NCBI GenBank assembly: GCA_963693315.1
Contig: OY856186.1
Coordinates: forward strand, 85,236,759-85,300,758
DNA: 64,000 nucleotides
Reading direction: 5' to 3'
Source: Diogma glabrata
Lineage: Eukaryota > Arthropoda > Insecta > Diptera > Cylindrotomidae
In this document: piece after piece, positions 24,428-38,000 of the stretch
Numbering within the stretch: the first letter of the stretch is position 1
Layout: each line of letters begins with the position of its first letter
Notes under the pieces: generated by a model
Told to the model about the DNA's origin: nothing
The model's input: the letters and a program-made list of their open reading frames with translations, nothing else
The model's database searches: none
Translations under genes and position numbers: made by a program

Positions 24428-24492
24428 GGATGAGGCTGCATCGGTTTATCAAATGCAATTGGCATAATTGATAAAGCGATGCAGCCTCATCC
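24428..24492. ncRNA. pre-miRNA-like hairpin
   Basis: A 65-nt inverted repeat: the arm starting GGATGAGGCTGCATCG pairs with the arm ending CGATGCAGCCTCATCC. There is one G/G mismatch, a small asymmetric bulge, then an ATGC/GCAT stem and the 5-nt loop AATTG. Arm length (about 25 pairs) and loop fit an animal microRNA precursor, and the stem is far richer in G+C than its flanks. Either strand could be the sense one. I do not recognise a known miRNA. A tiny MITE or chance duplication is the alternative. Confidence 0.4.
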
Positions 24493-26140
24493 ATTCTGTT
24501 CAATTGGAAAGTTTGGAAATGAAATATGCGGTAGTAAAAAACCAAGAAATGAAACTGAATCTTCAACATGAAAACCTTTAATAAACGAATAAATTCGATC
24601 AATACCACGTTTTTTGTAGCACAAAAATGTCTATTAAAAATGCTTTGATGTGGAAAATGTATGACAATTGAAATATCCCTCGTTACATATTGGTCGTCGT
24701 AACAGTTTGTTTGCAGCTTGAAAATGGTTTAACAGTGAACTTTTATCACACTAAAAATTGAAAAATTAATAAATAAACGGACCTGCAACTTAACGAATCT
24801 AAACTGAAGAACTCTTATAAAATAACTATTATGTCCACCAAAAACAAGGTTAAGAAAACGATCCACTTTAAGCCCATGTAAATGGTTAGCATCTCCTTGT
24901 AATCACTAAAATAGTTCTCCGAATATGAAAAATAAGCAGATGAACAACTGAATGCCATTTGAACTTTTTCAAAATTCTATTTTATAGATTTTTTCAAACA
25001 TTGCTCAAGTTCTTTTGGTTTGTTGTACATTAAATTCACCACTATTAAGGTTTCCATCTACGTATAATGAAGGAGTAAACGCGAATGCCATGAATTTATA
25101 TCTAGTATTAAATTTATTGTAAAGGATTCGGATTCACAATGCAATCGACTAACATGATCAAAATTTTTATCTTCCGGATCCGGATCCGTGTTATATTAAA
25201 AATGTCTTCAAATAAAACTATTATCATATATATGTATTGAGGTATAGTAAAAATTATGTTATATTTACTTTGAATAAAATAATATTGTTTGCTTATAATT
25301 TTTTCTTAATATATTTTTTTATAACCACATATGTACAAAAACTTCCATAATGCTTATTTATTTGATTTAAACTTACATCCTATCCCGATCACACATTTTG
25401 ATCGAATTTATAGCTAGAATTTTCTATATTTTGGTATTTTTATATATCTTGGTTACTTTTACGCTCGTTACAAATATTTCAAATGATCTCAAAATTATCA
25501 TACTACAAAAAAAATTAATCTGTAACACGAAAATTAAAAAAATTAATATTGAGTAACCGTAATTCATATTCATTATTGATGCAAGTGACGCAACGAATCA
25601 AACAACTTGGAATTACATGAACATACAACAATTTTTATAAATAAATTGTATTAGTTCACACAAAAATGTTTAAGTTTCAAGCTTTCGATATGAGAAAATG
25701 TTTATTAATTTATTGATTGACTTGTCGCACTTGTTGTTTTTGTGTTTGATTTTGTTTCCTAATATAAAGTATGAGTTGACATGAGACCGGTCGTTACAAA
25801 AGTTTACACAAGACTTTTCACCAAATACGCTCCAAGCAAGTCAAAAAATTATTTTTATAGATTAATCGGATCTTGAGAACAGTGTCGTCAGCCGAATGGT
25901 CTCATTTTAAAGAACTAAATATTAAAAAAAGGATCAGCTTTGTCAACCATCCTAACCATTTTAACTAGTGCTGAAATCGACCAAAGTCTACGCAAGGGTC
26001 AAAAGGAAAGCATTTCTATAACTGTTCGATGCTAAATATACAGCTGATATAGAGTCTGTCCGAGCTTTGGGCGTAAAACTTAAAAGCAATTTATGAAATG
26101 AAAGGTTCATATATCTAATTTTAACTTTAACTTCTCTAAG
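24493..26140. other. AT-rich DNA, no gene recognised
   Basis: Only short frames. A small GGATCCGGATCCG run lies near 25177. Confidence 0.5.
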
Positions 26141-26144
26141 CGGA

Positions 26145-28005
26145 CGACTTTTTAGGGTTCCGTTTTTTATAACGAGCCCTATTGGTGAGAGTACAACGTG
26201 TTTTTCGCATTATTTCGATTATCTCGTGAACCATTAATCTGATGAACCTAAAATTTGAGGTGCTTATAAAACTAACCTATCCACACAATATGGCGGGTTA
26301 AAAATAAATAAAGCTGTGTTCGTTTGTTTTACAGAGGTACGATGTTAAGCCTTTGAGAACATACATTTTTTTATCGAGACGAGTAAGGTATCGGGGCTTC
26401 AGGTATAAAAGGGCTTCATTTCAGTATTCCTTAAAAATGTATTTTGGAATTTTACACTCCACCATTTTTTGTATAATTTTAAAAAATGATGTTTCTTCTA
26501 TGTTTTATTAAGCCGATTAACTCCGACCCTACTCCATCGAAAATATTTATAAAATGTATTTGGAATGATAGAAAAATGAGTAGGTTTTTAATGGAAAATA
26601 TGGAAAAGTGGCAAATACTCATAATTATATTTATTAAATGGGTGGAAATGAGAAGGGAAAAGAACATCATTTAAAAGTCAAGTGGGGTGGCATTTAAAAA
26701 AGCACTTGATTGTAGAAACATTGCCATTTTTTTAGAATTTTGCAATGATAGTTTTTGAATTATTGTCAAAAAATTGATACAAAAAGTTGGTTTCCCACCT
26801 TGCATTTCGAGCTTAATTAACAGAAAAATTTGAAAAATTTCACAGAGACAGGGAGTTTGATAAACTTTGAACAAAAATTATACCGAAGTCTCAAATAATT
26901 ACATGTTTGTGCTTTTAAGGGATTGGGGTGGAGAAGGGTAGAAAAAAACATTTTTGACCCAAATGAGTGGGGTGTCATTTAAAAGATCAACTAATTTAAG
27001 AAACATTGCAATTTTTTTTAGAATTTTGCGCTGCACAGTTTTTGAGCTATTTTAAAAATTATGCAACTTTCAGACCGTAACTCTCTCCCCTCCACCCTAC
27101 GTTTCGACACTGGTTGACAGAAGAAAATTGAAAAAATTCACAGATACAGGAAGTTTGCTATATTTTGAATGAATATCATAGCGAACTCTCAAATACTTAT
27201 ATTTCTGTGTGTTTTGGGGATGAGTGTAGGGAGGGTAAAAAAACTTTTTTGACCCAATCGAGGGGGATGTCATTTGAAAGAGCACATAATGTAAGAAATA
27301 TTGCAATTTTTTTAAATTTCGCTGTGCACAGTTTTTGAGTTATTGTAAAAAAAGTAAAACTTTCAAATCACGCCTCCCCCTACGTTTTGACACTGATTCG
27401 ACAAAAAAATTTGGAAAAATGGACATAGACAGGAAGTTTGGTAAACTTTTAATGACAGTTATAGCGAAGTCTCAAATAATTTCAGTTTTGTGTTTTTAGG
27501 GGATGGGTGTGGGGAGGAAGAAAAAAACCTTTTCGACCCAAATGGATTGGGTGATATTTGAAAGGGCACCTAATTTAAGAAACAATTCAATTTTTCTTAG
27601 AATTTTGCGATGCACAGTCTTTTAGTTATTGTTAAAAAAGAGCTATTTTAAGTATATGTATACCACCGGCACCACCCTAAATTTTGACGCTGATTTATAG
27701 AAAAAAAAGTTCTCAATTTAAACCATTTAAAAGCTGGTTAAATCTTTCTTTAGTAACATAAACAGCTATGGATAAGATTTCACCTTAAGTAACATTTTTT
27801 TGTCATTTTTGATCAATGTAGATGTGATTGAAATTTACTATTGACGTATATGATTAAACTTTATTCTGTTATGCGTCCATAGTCTAGCGATATAAAGATT
27901 TTACAACACAACTATATGTCATTGATTTTTGATTTTGTGTTCTTTTACATTCACGGAACCCCACGGTGAGCGAATTTTATTTTGTCCGACTTTTTTTATT
28001 TATGT
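26145..28005. repeat. satellite-like tandem array flanked by inverted motifs
   Basis: Four tandem units of about 285-296 bp run from about 26670 to 27720. Each has a G-rich segment (GGGTGTCATTT-like), then TTTAAGAAACATTGCAATTTTT, GAATTTTGCGNTGCACAGTTTTTGA, a CCTCCCCC/CCACC block, and GACAGGAAGTTTG. The units differ by many substitutions. Outside the array AGGGTTCCGT (about 26154) and its inverse ACGGAACCC (about 27954) suggest that the whole is one mobile repeat with an internal array. Short frames inside it are by-products. Confidence 0.75.
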
Positions 28006-31000
28006 TTTGTTTGTCACTTTAGAAACCCGTTTGGGTTTAACTCGGTAAAATTTTGATGATTTTGTGGTTTTTGGGGCATTAATTGAACTACAAGGCTTGT
28101 TTTCATAGCAGAATGTGCTGCAGAATATTTGTATCCATAAATATTGAGGACATTTATTCTAGCTTAACCTTACGTAGCTTTTATTGGACTTAAGATTAAT
28201 CAAATATAGGTCACTCAACTTGGTGACTGTTTTTAGGTCCTTGTTTACATCTGTGACAAGGTCTTTTAGGAAGGAATTTATTGATTAAGGTATCATATGC
28301 TTTAAAGATTAGCAGATAAATGCCTGTTAAAGTGCCCTATCATGTAAAATTATTGCGTTACTGGTGACAATTCACAGTTCATTGATGGAACTCAAATATA
28401 GAGCAGGGGTAAACCAAATTAATCTGTACTGGTAGCCTAGACTAGAAGTCATATATGAAGACTGTAATATTCCAGTCAGTTTAGTTAATTCCAAATGTCA
28501 GTTCCAAATGTTTAATTAGTCTAATGAACTCAGCTATAAAACCGTTTGCAACGACCTTGTTGATCAAGTTGACAAGCCAAACAAGACGCATGCGAAGATC
28601 CAATTTAGTTGATTTGTAGGGTTTTTATTTTTCATCTACAGGTGTATCAACCTTAAAGTAAATTCCAATTCTTTTTTGTGTAATTTTATTTTAAAAAAAC
28701 TTTCTGAAATATCTAATAGGATGCAGTTTTTCCATTAAAAGGGTAGGTGAGAAAAAGTTCTCTTCAGATAAGTCTCAGCAAACCTTTTCGAGAAAGCTCC
28801 CTTACCACAAATTCCAAAAAAACAAAACAATAAAATATCAAAATTCATTAAAGCAAAATTATTCTGAAGTATAAATACTCTTTCAACTTCTAGCAATATT
28901 TCACCCTACTCTCAAAAATACACTAAATACTCACTCCAATTTAACCAGATCTTATTTTAAATGTTTCCAAAACTACAGTCACAGTGTTGTTGATTCAAAT
29001 TATATTAAATTATCTTACCTGAAAATAAAAATTAAAAATCTTGTTAATAACTATAGTTGATGAATATATAATTGTTTAGTTGCTTTAAAGAAATCGATCT
29101 TAAAACATTGTAGAGCTTATATGTAAAATGTATGAATATATGAATGAGACATTAAAACTGTCAAATCAAATTTTTAATAAAAATATTAAACCATGCGACC
29201 CAACCTCACATATTGATAATTAAGCTATTTGTATGCATTGAAGCAGACATTTGTGCAATTCTTCCTCATCGAGATATATATGTTAATTTAAACGTTCAAT
29301 TCCAAACAGATTTCGTTTTGATGATGTTTAAAAAAGGACAAACAAACATGCTGTTATACAAAATTTTATTTATTTCTTCAAATAGATATTCCGACAATAA
29401 CAAAATACCGTTGTAATATATGTAGATCCGTTTCCATTGTAACTGATTTAACCTTTAAAATCAACCCATTATCACTTCAGGCTTACTAAATCAAAACAGT
29501 TGTGTTATTCCTTTCTAAAAAAACGATTTATCTTAACTAATAAAAATTTGAGAATAATTTGATTACGACAAGAATAAGAAAGGAAACTTGTCACATATAT
29601 TATATTGTTCTACTGTGAGAACCAAATGAGTAAAACATTTTAGAATAATTTCTTGTTAATGCATGAAAATAATTATTTAATCTATTTATTTCTAAAACTC
29701 AACTTGAAATATTTTTTTTTCGAATAATAAAATCTAGATTTTAATTGTTTTAAAAGCTAGCCTTAAGCTGTAATTGACCACACCTAAGCCCATATACGTT
29801 AACCATAACTTTAATTTATTAAAAACGTGAACACATAGTTTTATTTATTATGTTTGAAAGCTAAATCTAGATCTAATATAATATAATATAAGAAATAAAT
29901 GAATTAATTAAATAAGAATTGTTGAAGGTTGAATGTATTAAAAGAATATGGAATTTTTTGTTACACTTTACAATTTGTTGATTGATTTTTAATTGTCATT
30001 GCTTTTAGTATAGCATATATGTTAGGTAACAATAAAATAAATTTTATATAAATAACACCGAAAAAAGCTGCACATCCTGGATAAGTAACCGTTAATTCTA
30101 TGTCCTTGTTTCTAAAAAGAGAAACTAAACGAATATCGATTGTTGAGTTTAATATATCAAACTCATATTAAGTTCGTGGTATTGTTATATAAATTGTTAA
30201 AGCACAAAATTATTTTTTGTAAAGGTCACAACAGGTTCTAAATTGTACATTCAATAAATTGAAAATAAATAATTTTGAATTGGAGATTGATTTTAGATTA
30301 GTTTTAATTAAAATTAAAATTTAAAAGAAATTGTGTTTTCCTCTTAACAACAATATAAGCTCAACGATTATTAAGTTTTTGTTGATGCTAGTATAGTAAA
30401 GCCTTTGCTTTGTTAAATGCGATGTTTATTATAGGTTTGAATCACTTTTTGTGATTTATGTGACGTGTTCTTTAAATCGTTTAGAGAAGGATCATCCGGT
30501 TTGACCAAATTAATTACTTTTCGTATCGTCACAAAATATTTTGTAAAAGAGTGGAATTATGCTGTAAATAGTTATTTACCTTATTTTTGTGATGGTTTTT
30601 TACATGCACCTCGCATGCACAACATTTTTTCACCTATTGCATTTACTAATGTTTTTTTGTTCTTGTAAATATTTTTGTTATGGATGCTAAATAAAAATGT
30701 TTATGACTATTACACTTAACGCGACAGGAATTACCCAATCAACGCTTGCCTGTTTCTACTACAATGTTTGCTTCAGTTGTTTTACTTCTTATGCAAACGA
30801 TTTAATTAAAAATAATCATGCCTAAATTTATCAAACATCATAAGTAAATCATAAGTGTCAGTGAGATGCAACTATTGAACAAGCAGACCAAACGATTAAT
30901 AAAACCACAACTTAAATCAACAGTCCAATTATTATGATTTTTAATGGGAATTTAATGAAAAACACGACATTATTAAGCAGCATCCATTCAAGGAATACCA

Positions 31001-31240
31001 CATAGTGCAAAAAAAAAAAATATTAATATATATTACAGTCCACTTCTGTCCGGTCTACGGATGTGGTTGGTAGGTCGTCAAAAATATACCTCGATAAGTA
31101 TAAACCTAAATTTAAAATTATATAAGGCTTATTTGTTGATTTGTTTTTTAATATATTAAAACTTATAAAACTTGGAATATTGAAACTCTTTATTATTAAT
31201 AATAATGTATTCCATCTATTTAATATAAAACAGAAAATAA
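28006..31240. other. AT-rich DNA, no gene recognised
   Basis: Includes the minus-strand splice-site pair at 29018-29019, listed separately. Frames at 29213-29416 and 30465-30668 have no recognisable motif. Confidence 0.5.
29003..29045 (-). promoter_or_regulatory. possible recursive splice site (zero-length exon)
   Basis: On the minus strand TTTTTATTTTCAG is followed directly by GTAAGA, the junction lying between 29019 and 29018. A branch-point-like TTAAC lies about 25-30 bases upstream. This fits the pyrimidine-tract-NCAG|GTAAGT form of recursive splice sites in long insect introns. It would imply a minus-strand host gene whose intron covers this window. No exon of such a gene was found. Confidence 0.3.
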
Positions 31241-31376
31241 GAACATCGGATGCTAATGATTTTTATCAATTTTCATCCAACCATAATTTTCCATCATGCT
31301 GATTTGTAATGGTGATTGAAAAATTTTGTAATGGCGATTCAAAATCAAGACTCTAACATATTGAATGGATAATTTC

Positions 31377-31620
31377 AAATGCATCATCAAATCAGCAATG
31401 CACATCAACATTAATTTTGCATCATGGGATCAAATTTATTTTACCGGATGACTCAAACATATTGAATGGAGTGAATTTTATGAACTTCAATTTAAATACA
31501 ATAATATCATGCGGTTTTGTAATTCACGGAAATTTTAAATGCATCATCAAGTCAGCAATGCACATTAACATTAATTTTGCATCATGGGATCAAATTTATT
31601 TTACCAACTTTAAATTCTCA
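31377..31620 (+). repeat. direct duplication, spacing about 171 bp
   Basis: AATGCATCATCAAATCAGCA and the following bases, through ATCATGGGATCAAATTTATT at 31427-31440, recur at about 31548-31613 with few differences. The 110-codon frame 31417-31749 runs through the second copy. Its translation is not recognisable and the frame is probably opened by the duplication. Confidence 0.65.
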
Positions 31621-31920
31621 CGGAATTTTTTTCAATTCTTGTGCTGTTCACCATCAATCACCATCAATGTGCACACAGGTCTCAATATTCCTTATATTGG
31701 GGACCTTGTGAATGAATTATACCATCAAGACGGAGTTCATATTTATTGAATTTTATATAAAATTCAATATAATTACAAAACTCCCAGCTTTTTTAATCAA
31801 CACTGAAGATTTATTGAACCTTATAAGGGAAATTTTTTGATTGATATTGTTATTTGCAGTTTGCTTTGTATAATTTTGCTAGGTTAATCATATATATTTT
31901 TTTCATTTGAATTCATTTAT

Positions 31921-32097
31921 ACGATAGTTAATATCGTCTGCATCATGAGGTGTCATGAAAAAGTGTGGAACTTTTACCGAAAATGTCGGAATGACAGATA
32001 CAACTCATTGTATATTGCTTGGTCTTGCGCATTATGACATTGGAGGACAAGTTTCGCATTTTTCATGACAGGTCATCATGATGCAGATGATATCGTC
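31921..32097. mobile_element. small MITE-like inverted repeat, about 177 bp
   Basis: The left arm TATCGTCTGCATCATGAGG...TCATGAAAAA (31932-31961) pairs with the inverted right arm TTTTTCATGACA...TGATGCAGATGATATCGT (32060-32096). The pairing extends to the outermost ACGATA/TATCGT. Target duplications are not clear. There is no coding content. Confidence 0.6.
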
Positions 32098-32099
32098 CT

Positions 32100-32860
32100 A
32101 GTTTAGGACAATTTTTCTTATATAATTTTCGTTATATAAACATAATGCCCGATTGTAGGTGGGTAGCTTCTGACTGTTTTCAGTCTCCAATTAAGAATAT
32201 CGGTAATCACTTGTCTAATTTTCAAGTAAGGTGTACCGAATTCTTACTTGGTCATAGTAACACAGTCATAATACATCCACCTATAGATCGGTAGAACTAA
32301 AATTTACCCCTTTGGTGATATGGGCTAACGTCTCAGCCAATTAATATAAAATAAAAAAAAAATATATAATAATATAAAATCATCCACTATGAGGCAAAAA
32401 ATAATTGCATAACAGATCAAACTCAACATAGGGTATCCAATGGCGATTATCGAGTATTTTTGGTCAAGTTCTTGCATTTCCTGCCATAATCTTGTACCTG
32501 TATCGAGTTATAAAAAATGAGGAATGTTGATGAGAATATTTGAAAGAATGACAATTTAAAGAAATGAGAATGCCATCCTGCCAGACTCCTTATTTTGCTA
32601 GCATAAGGTTTTCCTTCCCCTCTTCCTTAAAGAGCAACTAAATTTGTTCCAAATGATGGTTGGCTATGGATACAATTTTTTAATAGCTTCGATAAAAAAT
32701 GAAAAATATATTTTAAAACAGACTATTGGTCATGTCACCTAACTTAGCCCCGCCATTTTTAAGAATATTAAAAACAAAGATTGTGCTGTATTGTGCTACA
32801 GTTATGCTGGATGTGCTACTCAGAAAGAATGCAAGCAGTTAAAATAAAGCAACCTTTATA
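32100..32860. other. no gene recognised
   Basis: AT-rich DNA with only short frames between the MITE and the LINE remnant. Its right part may hold decayed endonuclease-domain sequence of the LINE that follows. Confidence 0.45.
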
Positions 32861-32861
32861 A

Positions 32862-35090
32862 ACTTCAAATTGATTGGAAATGTTGAATGAACGTTTTTTA
32901 ACGCGCTTACAAACAATATTTGAACACCCTCAGACTGTTGAAAAACTCAACAAAATGGTAGCGAATCTTACTACTATATTTAATAAGTATCTCAAAATTA
33001 GTTGGCCACTAAACAAACTTAGGGAAAATCAAAAACCGCCGTGGTGGAGCATGGAGTTTTATTCACTGCAAATTAAATCAAGAAAACTCTTTAACATAGA
33101 CAAAAGCTCAAGGGAAAAACAAAACTAGGACTTTTATAAAAAAGGTTTCAGAGACTATAAAATAGTTGTTTTTGACCATAAAGTAATCCCAGAGACCCTT
33201 TTGTGAAAAAAATTGAGGACACCACAAAAGCTTTAAGGCTCAGATAAATCCTAAGGGCCAATTCAACAATACCAGGCTATCTGGTTAAATCGGATGATAC
33301 CTGGACTAATTTTAGTATGGATATCTAACTTTAGCATGGTATGGAAATCTTATATCTAAATATTAATCGACATTCACTTTCAGGATGCAGTTAAAGTCCA
33401 ACTGCTGCAAGATGTGCTAGGCTTGCGTCAGTTTGAATGCCCGAAGTATCTAGTGCCAGTGTAAAAAAAATTCTGAGCAATTTCACAATTTGAGCCATTC
33501 AAGCAGCTGGTCCTGATAAGGTTATTCCCAATGATCTACAGAATATCTAAGTCTGCGTTGAGATGTATCATATACTTGCTCAATGGACTTAAGGTAACGT
33601 AGTTTTCATTCCAAAGTAAAAAAAAAAGTTCAAAAACTAAAACCTGACTACTGAAAAATCCCACTCTAAACAGCATGAAACATGAAAATATTCCCATCTC
33701 AAATTGTTACGTACAAACTATTCAACATTTTTTGTCTATATATTAAATAAACAACTTACACATAATTTATTATATAATTTAATACATATTCTTCAATATA
33801 TATTCATATTTATACATATATTTAATACATATTCTTTTTAATATATTTAATATATATTCTTTGTGATGTTCAGAGAATAGCCGTGGTCGTATGTCTCCTA
33901 CCCTAACAAAACAAAATATTCTAACAGTATAGTAAGCGTGATTAAGCTATTTAGCTAAATACATAACGCTATGCATCTAAAGGGCGATGATGTATCATCA
34001 TGAGACCTATAACCATACGATACGGAGGAGTGGATGAGTACAACTGAGTGCTGTGTCACATTGGACTCCAAAATCCTTCGTGATCTAACCCTTTACCAAA
34101 AGAGCATAGAAAATATTCCTCCTACACAATGCATTCAGTATTCTCACCTCATTTCCCCTACCCGGTGAAGCTAAAAAATGTACATAACCACATCTCCTTG
34201 CCTTAACTTTAGAGAAAATCTGTATATTTTCAAGCTTCCTGAGATTTATTAGAGAGAATATGCAAGGCTGGTGGAGAGCGATCTAGTGCCAATCTTTACG
34301 GATAGCTCCAAACCTGAAGGCAGAGTGAGAGGAGGAGTGTTCTCAAAACAGTCAAAAATTAACTTTTCTTTTCGTCATCCAGACCATCCCAGTGTAGATC
34401 ATACCGATAAGGTAGCGATAAACGAAGTTTTGGGGATGGTTGAATCATAATGTAGTTTCAACTAGAGATATCAACATCTATCTGAATAACCAAACGAATT
34501 AAAATCGCTAGATTCTGAGCAAAAAACGTCAAAAGTGACAATTAGCTAGACGGCCAAGCAGAGTGTTATACATATTGTATGGGTGCTGAGTTGCAATGTT
34601 TTTAGGGGTAACTGTTATACAGTGGACGCAATAAATAGGCGAAGAACTGACCTGAATCTTCTGTCAGAAAAGGAAGCTGTAGGGTGCTCGATTGCTACTC
34701 TGAAGCAACTAATTACAGTTCTACCTGCATAACCGATCAGTGGTCAAATACCAGTGCCTGCAAAACATTCATGCAAATAAGGCTCGAATTACACATTTAG
34801 CACTTCAAAGAATTGATATCTGTGAATAGGTAAAATATTTATTCATTGGTAGGATCTTTACTGGTCACTGAATCCTTGAAAAAAACGGAAAAAGACGCCA
34901 TTCCGCATATGGCTCTGCAGAAACTGTAAGAATCGTGAGAAGAAGAAAACAGCATTTCAGTTACTTTTCACGTATTCAGCATTTATAGCAAATCCACTTT
35001 GGAATACACAGTGTTGAAATTCTCACCGTTAAAAGTCTCAAGAATTTTTGGAGCCTCCTTTGCTTAGAATATTTGAAAAATAAAGAAAAG
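32862..35090 (+). pseudogene. degenerate LINE with RNase H domain
   Basis: Parts appear in order on the plus strand. The linker between endonuclease and reverse transcriptase is in the open frame 32874-33128 (ISWPLNKLRENQKPPWW...KSRKLFN). At about 33496-33545 comes IQAAGPDKVIPNDLQN, the motif preceding the RT fingers (KAPGPDG). Near 33590-33650 is a decayed FIPK segment. At about 34270-34400 DLVPIFTDSSKPEGRVRGGV is the RNase H start (FTDGSKT). At about 34850-34960 IGRIFTGH...EKNGKRRHSAYGSAE matches the C-terminal LTGH...HLxxMG segment. RNase H plus this tail points to the I/R1/LOA group; the clade is inference. There are many stops and frameshifts, and the polymerase catalytic motif is not readable. 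Confidence 0.7.
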
Positions 35091-38000
35091 TTGTCTGAAT
35101 GAACATTCTTTTGCAGAATGATAAGTTGGTTTTAAATTAGACTGTGATGATGTAAAGTTATAGTTTACATTTTACTGCGAAAGTGTTAAGCTGGAATGTG
35201 ATTATGTGAATAATTTATAAATATTATTTGGTATGACGTCGTTGTTTCGTTAATAATTCTCACAAATTTCATTGAATTGATATACTAGAAATAGTTATTT
35301 TACCGAAAAATTTTAGTTTGAAATAATAAAAACTAGAAATCTCATAGCACAAAGTTGCACTATTCTGATTTTTTTACGTGTTTTACAGATAATACATTGG
35401 GCTATTAATATGTATTTTTTTATGGTGATCATTGGAGTATTAGACTATCATCTTTTTCCACAATGTCTCAGCATTTAACATTCTTAAATCTTACAATAAT
35501 ATACTAATTTCATTATTAGTAAAGAAAACTGAATTGCTCCGGTCTGAAGACCTAAGTATTACATTCATGAGTCAAAGGTGAAATTCTTACCCCACTTTTT
35601 TTGGCATTTCTCGACATTTTAGGACCTACTGATTCCAAAAAAGCAAAAAATAAATGTATGTATGTTTGCCGGCCGGCCGTCCGTCATTACCTACGAAATC
35701 TAGAAAACCGCTAAGGGGATTTCAAAAGTTTGTTTTTTAAAATAGGTATACTCTATGGACAGGTCCGAGAGGATGATGTGCTCGATAGCTGTACCGGAAG
35801 TATGTCAAAAAAATCATCAAGTGTGTCAAAAAAAGGAAGTTTGCATATATAACATAACATATTACTAAAAATCGTTCATTTTAAGAGATAATGAGTAGTA
35901 ACATTGAATTTGAAGAAGTCTTGATGGTTAGGATTGGTATGTGAGACCAAAAACTAGGTTATTGCATTCTAAGTGTGTGAAAAAAAAATGTTGTCAAGTG
36001 TGTCAAAAGAATTTTCATTTATTGTTTTACCCAATTTTTTGGAAAAAATAAAATAAAATTGGACATGGAAATTTTTGATTTTATTATAATTTTTGAAATA
36101 TTTTTGGAATTTGGTTTCAAATTGACTTAATCATCATCGGTGATCATTTTATAAGAGTTTATAATTTTTAATTTTTCTTTATTATTATTACCGAATACTT
36201 AGTTTTATTGAGGTGGAAATTTTCCCATGTCCATTGAAAAACTATTAAACAAATCAACTAATGCAATCGGCTCATACTTTATTCAATATTTGATTTGTGG
36301 CAAAGATCAGTTCTTGACCACAATTGTTTGTTTACAAAGCATTCTAGCAGGTTTATGGTTATGAAAGATTTAACATTGGATGCTGGTTTTCTTACTCTTT
36401 GGTATTGTTCACAGTTGTCATTACCCAAAAGAAAACTTGTTGACATAGTTTAAAATGTAAACCACACTCTAAACTCAACGTTACTGTAATAATTTATGCA
36501 TATGACTGTAAATTATGTTTCCCATCGTTCATCTAACCGAATGATCTTAATCGAGCAATTAAAAACAAATGGGCTATAATTTTTATGAATATTTAAATAT
36601 TGTTTAAACAATCTTTACACAATTTGTATGTTAATATATGTATTTGGCTTATGTCTATGTTAAACACATATCTGATTACATTACATAACTTAAAAGCAAA
36701 CATTGAAATCAAATTTAATGTCATAAAATTATATGAATTTAAGTTTTAAATGTCAAATGCAAAACGTTAAAACAATTGACAGCCCGGGTTATGCTCAGTC
36801 AAAAAGTTTGTGATATACGACGACTGTGATGCACAATTGAAGAAAAATAACACTTTTTACGATAAAAACGTTTTTCGTACTAACTTTTAATGATATCCGT
36901 TTAACAGTAATAACAAGCAAACAAATCCAACGTCATAATTAATCAGTTTCTTTTCAATATAATTTGTAATGATATCATTATAAAATCGCTTTTAAGATAA
37001 CGAAGATACTTATATTGTTTGCAGATCATAAAAAATTTAATAATTACAAGTTTTTATTATTAAAGAAAGAAAAACTTAAATTATTTGCTTTTCACTTAAG
37101 AGGAGAAAAAACGCGATTTGTCGTTGAGAGTGAAAATTAGAAAAAAAATTTGTATAAATAAATAAATTTTACTTTTTATTTTCTATAATGATTAGCAAAT
37201 ACTACAATGTATTACAATTTTTAAAAAAATCTATCAAATCTTTTCTAGTTACTGGTTGAGTTTTTTGCTTTTAATAACAAACAGTTTAAGCTTATAAAAA
37301 TTTCTAATAGGATTTAAAAAAAAAATTATGGATCATAAATAAAAGAATTTTGTATTATTTGGGCCTAGCTTAAAGTAACTTGAATCCAAAAATTCAGTTA
37401 AATGAGAGTAGGTGGTCAGTCACGTTTGTGCCAAATTCATTCCGTTGTAACGGTACCTATAGAAAAACTGTTAAAACAAAATATTAAAATTTTGCACTAT
37501 TGATAAGAAAAATAAACCTTCGTACCACCAATAACATTAACATAATTTTAACTAAATATCTCTTTAAATTCCAATTATTTAATCAAAAACTTGTCGAACA
37601 GTAAACTTTATATTATATCACATAATATAAGATTCGAAGAAAATATTAACAACCTTAACCCAGATATAGACCATCATCATCGTCATTATCATCATCAATT
37701 CGATTATAACGTTAAAACTTTTTTTATTTGTATATTTTTTAAGCAAACCAACAAAAAATAACATCAAACGACATTGAACTTGATTTTTTTTTCTTTGAAT
37801 TTAAAATCAACGAAGAACACCAAAAGAAAAATAGTAGAAATATATAAGAAATGAAAGCAATAAAAAGATGTTTAATCTTCATCTTCTATGTTTATTTTTT
37901 TGTTTAACATGAAATTCATTGTGAATAATAAATTATTATGTTTTGGTTGAAGTTAACGAGAGATAGGTGAAAAGAGTTAGATAAATCACACTAAAGTGTT

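Noticed and set aside
26479..26674. Overlapping small genes on both strands
   Set aside because: Short frames in the satellite-like array edge without start context or motifs.
37670..37697. CRISPR-like or regulatory array
   Set aside because: A short CATCATC microsatellite only; no spacer structure, and the genome is eukaryotic.
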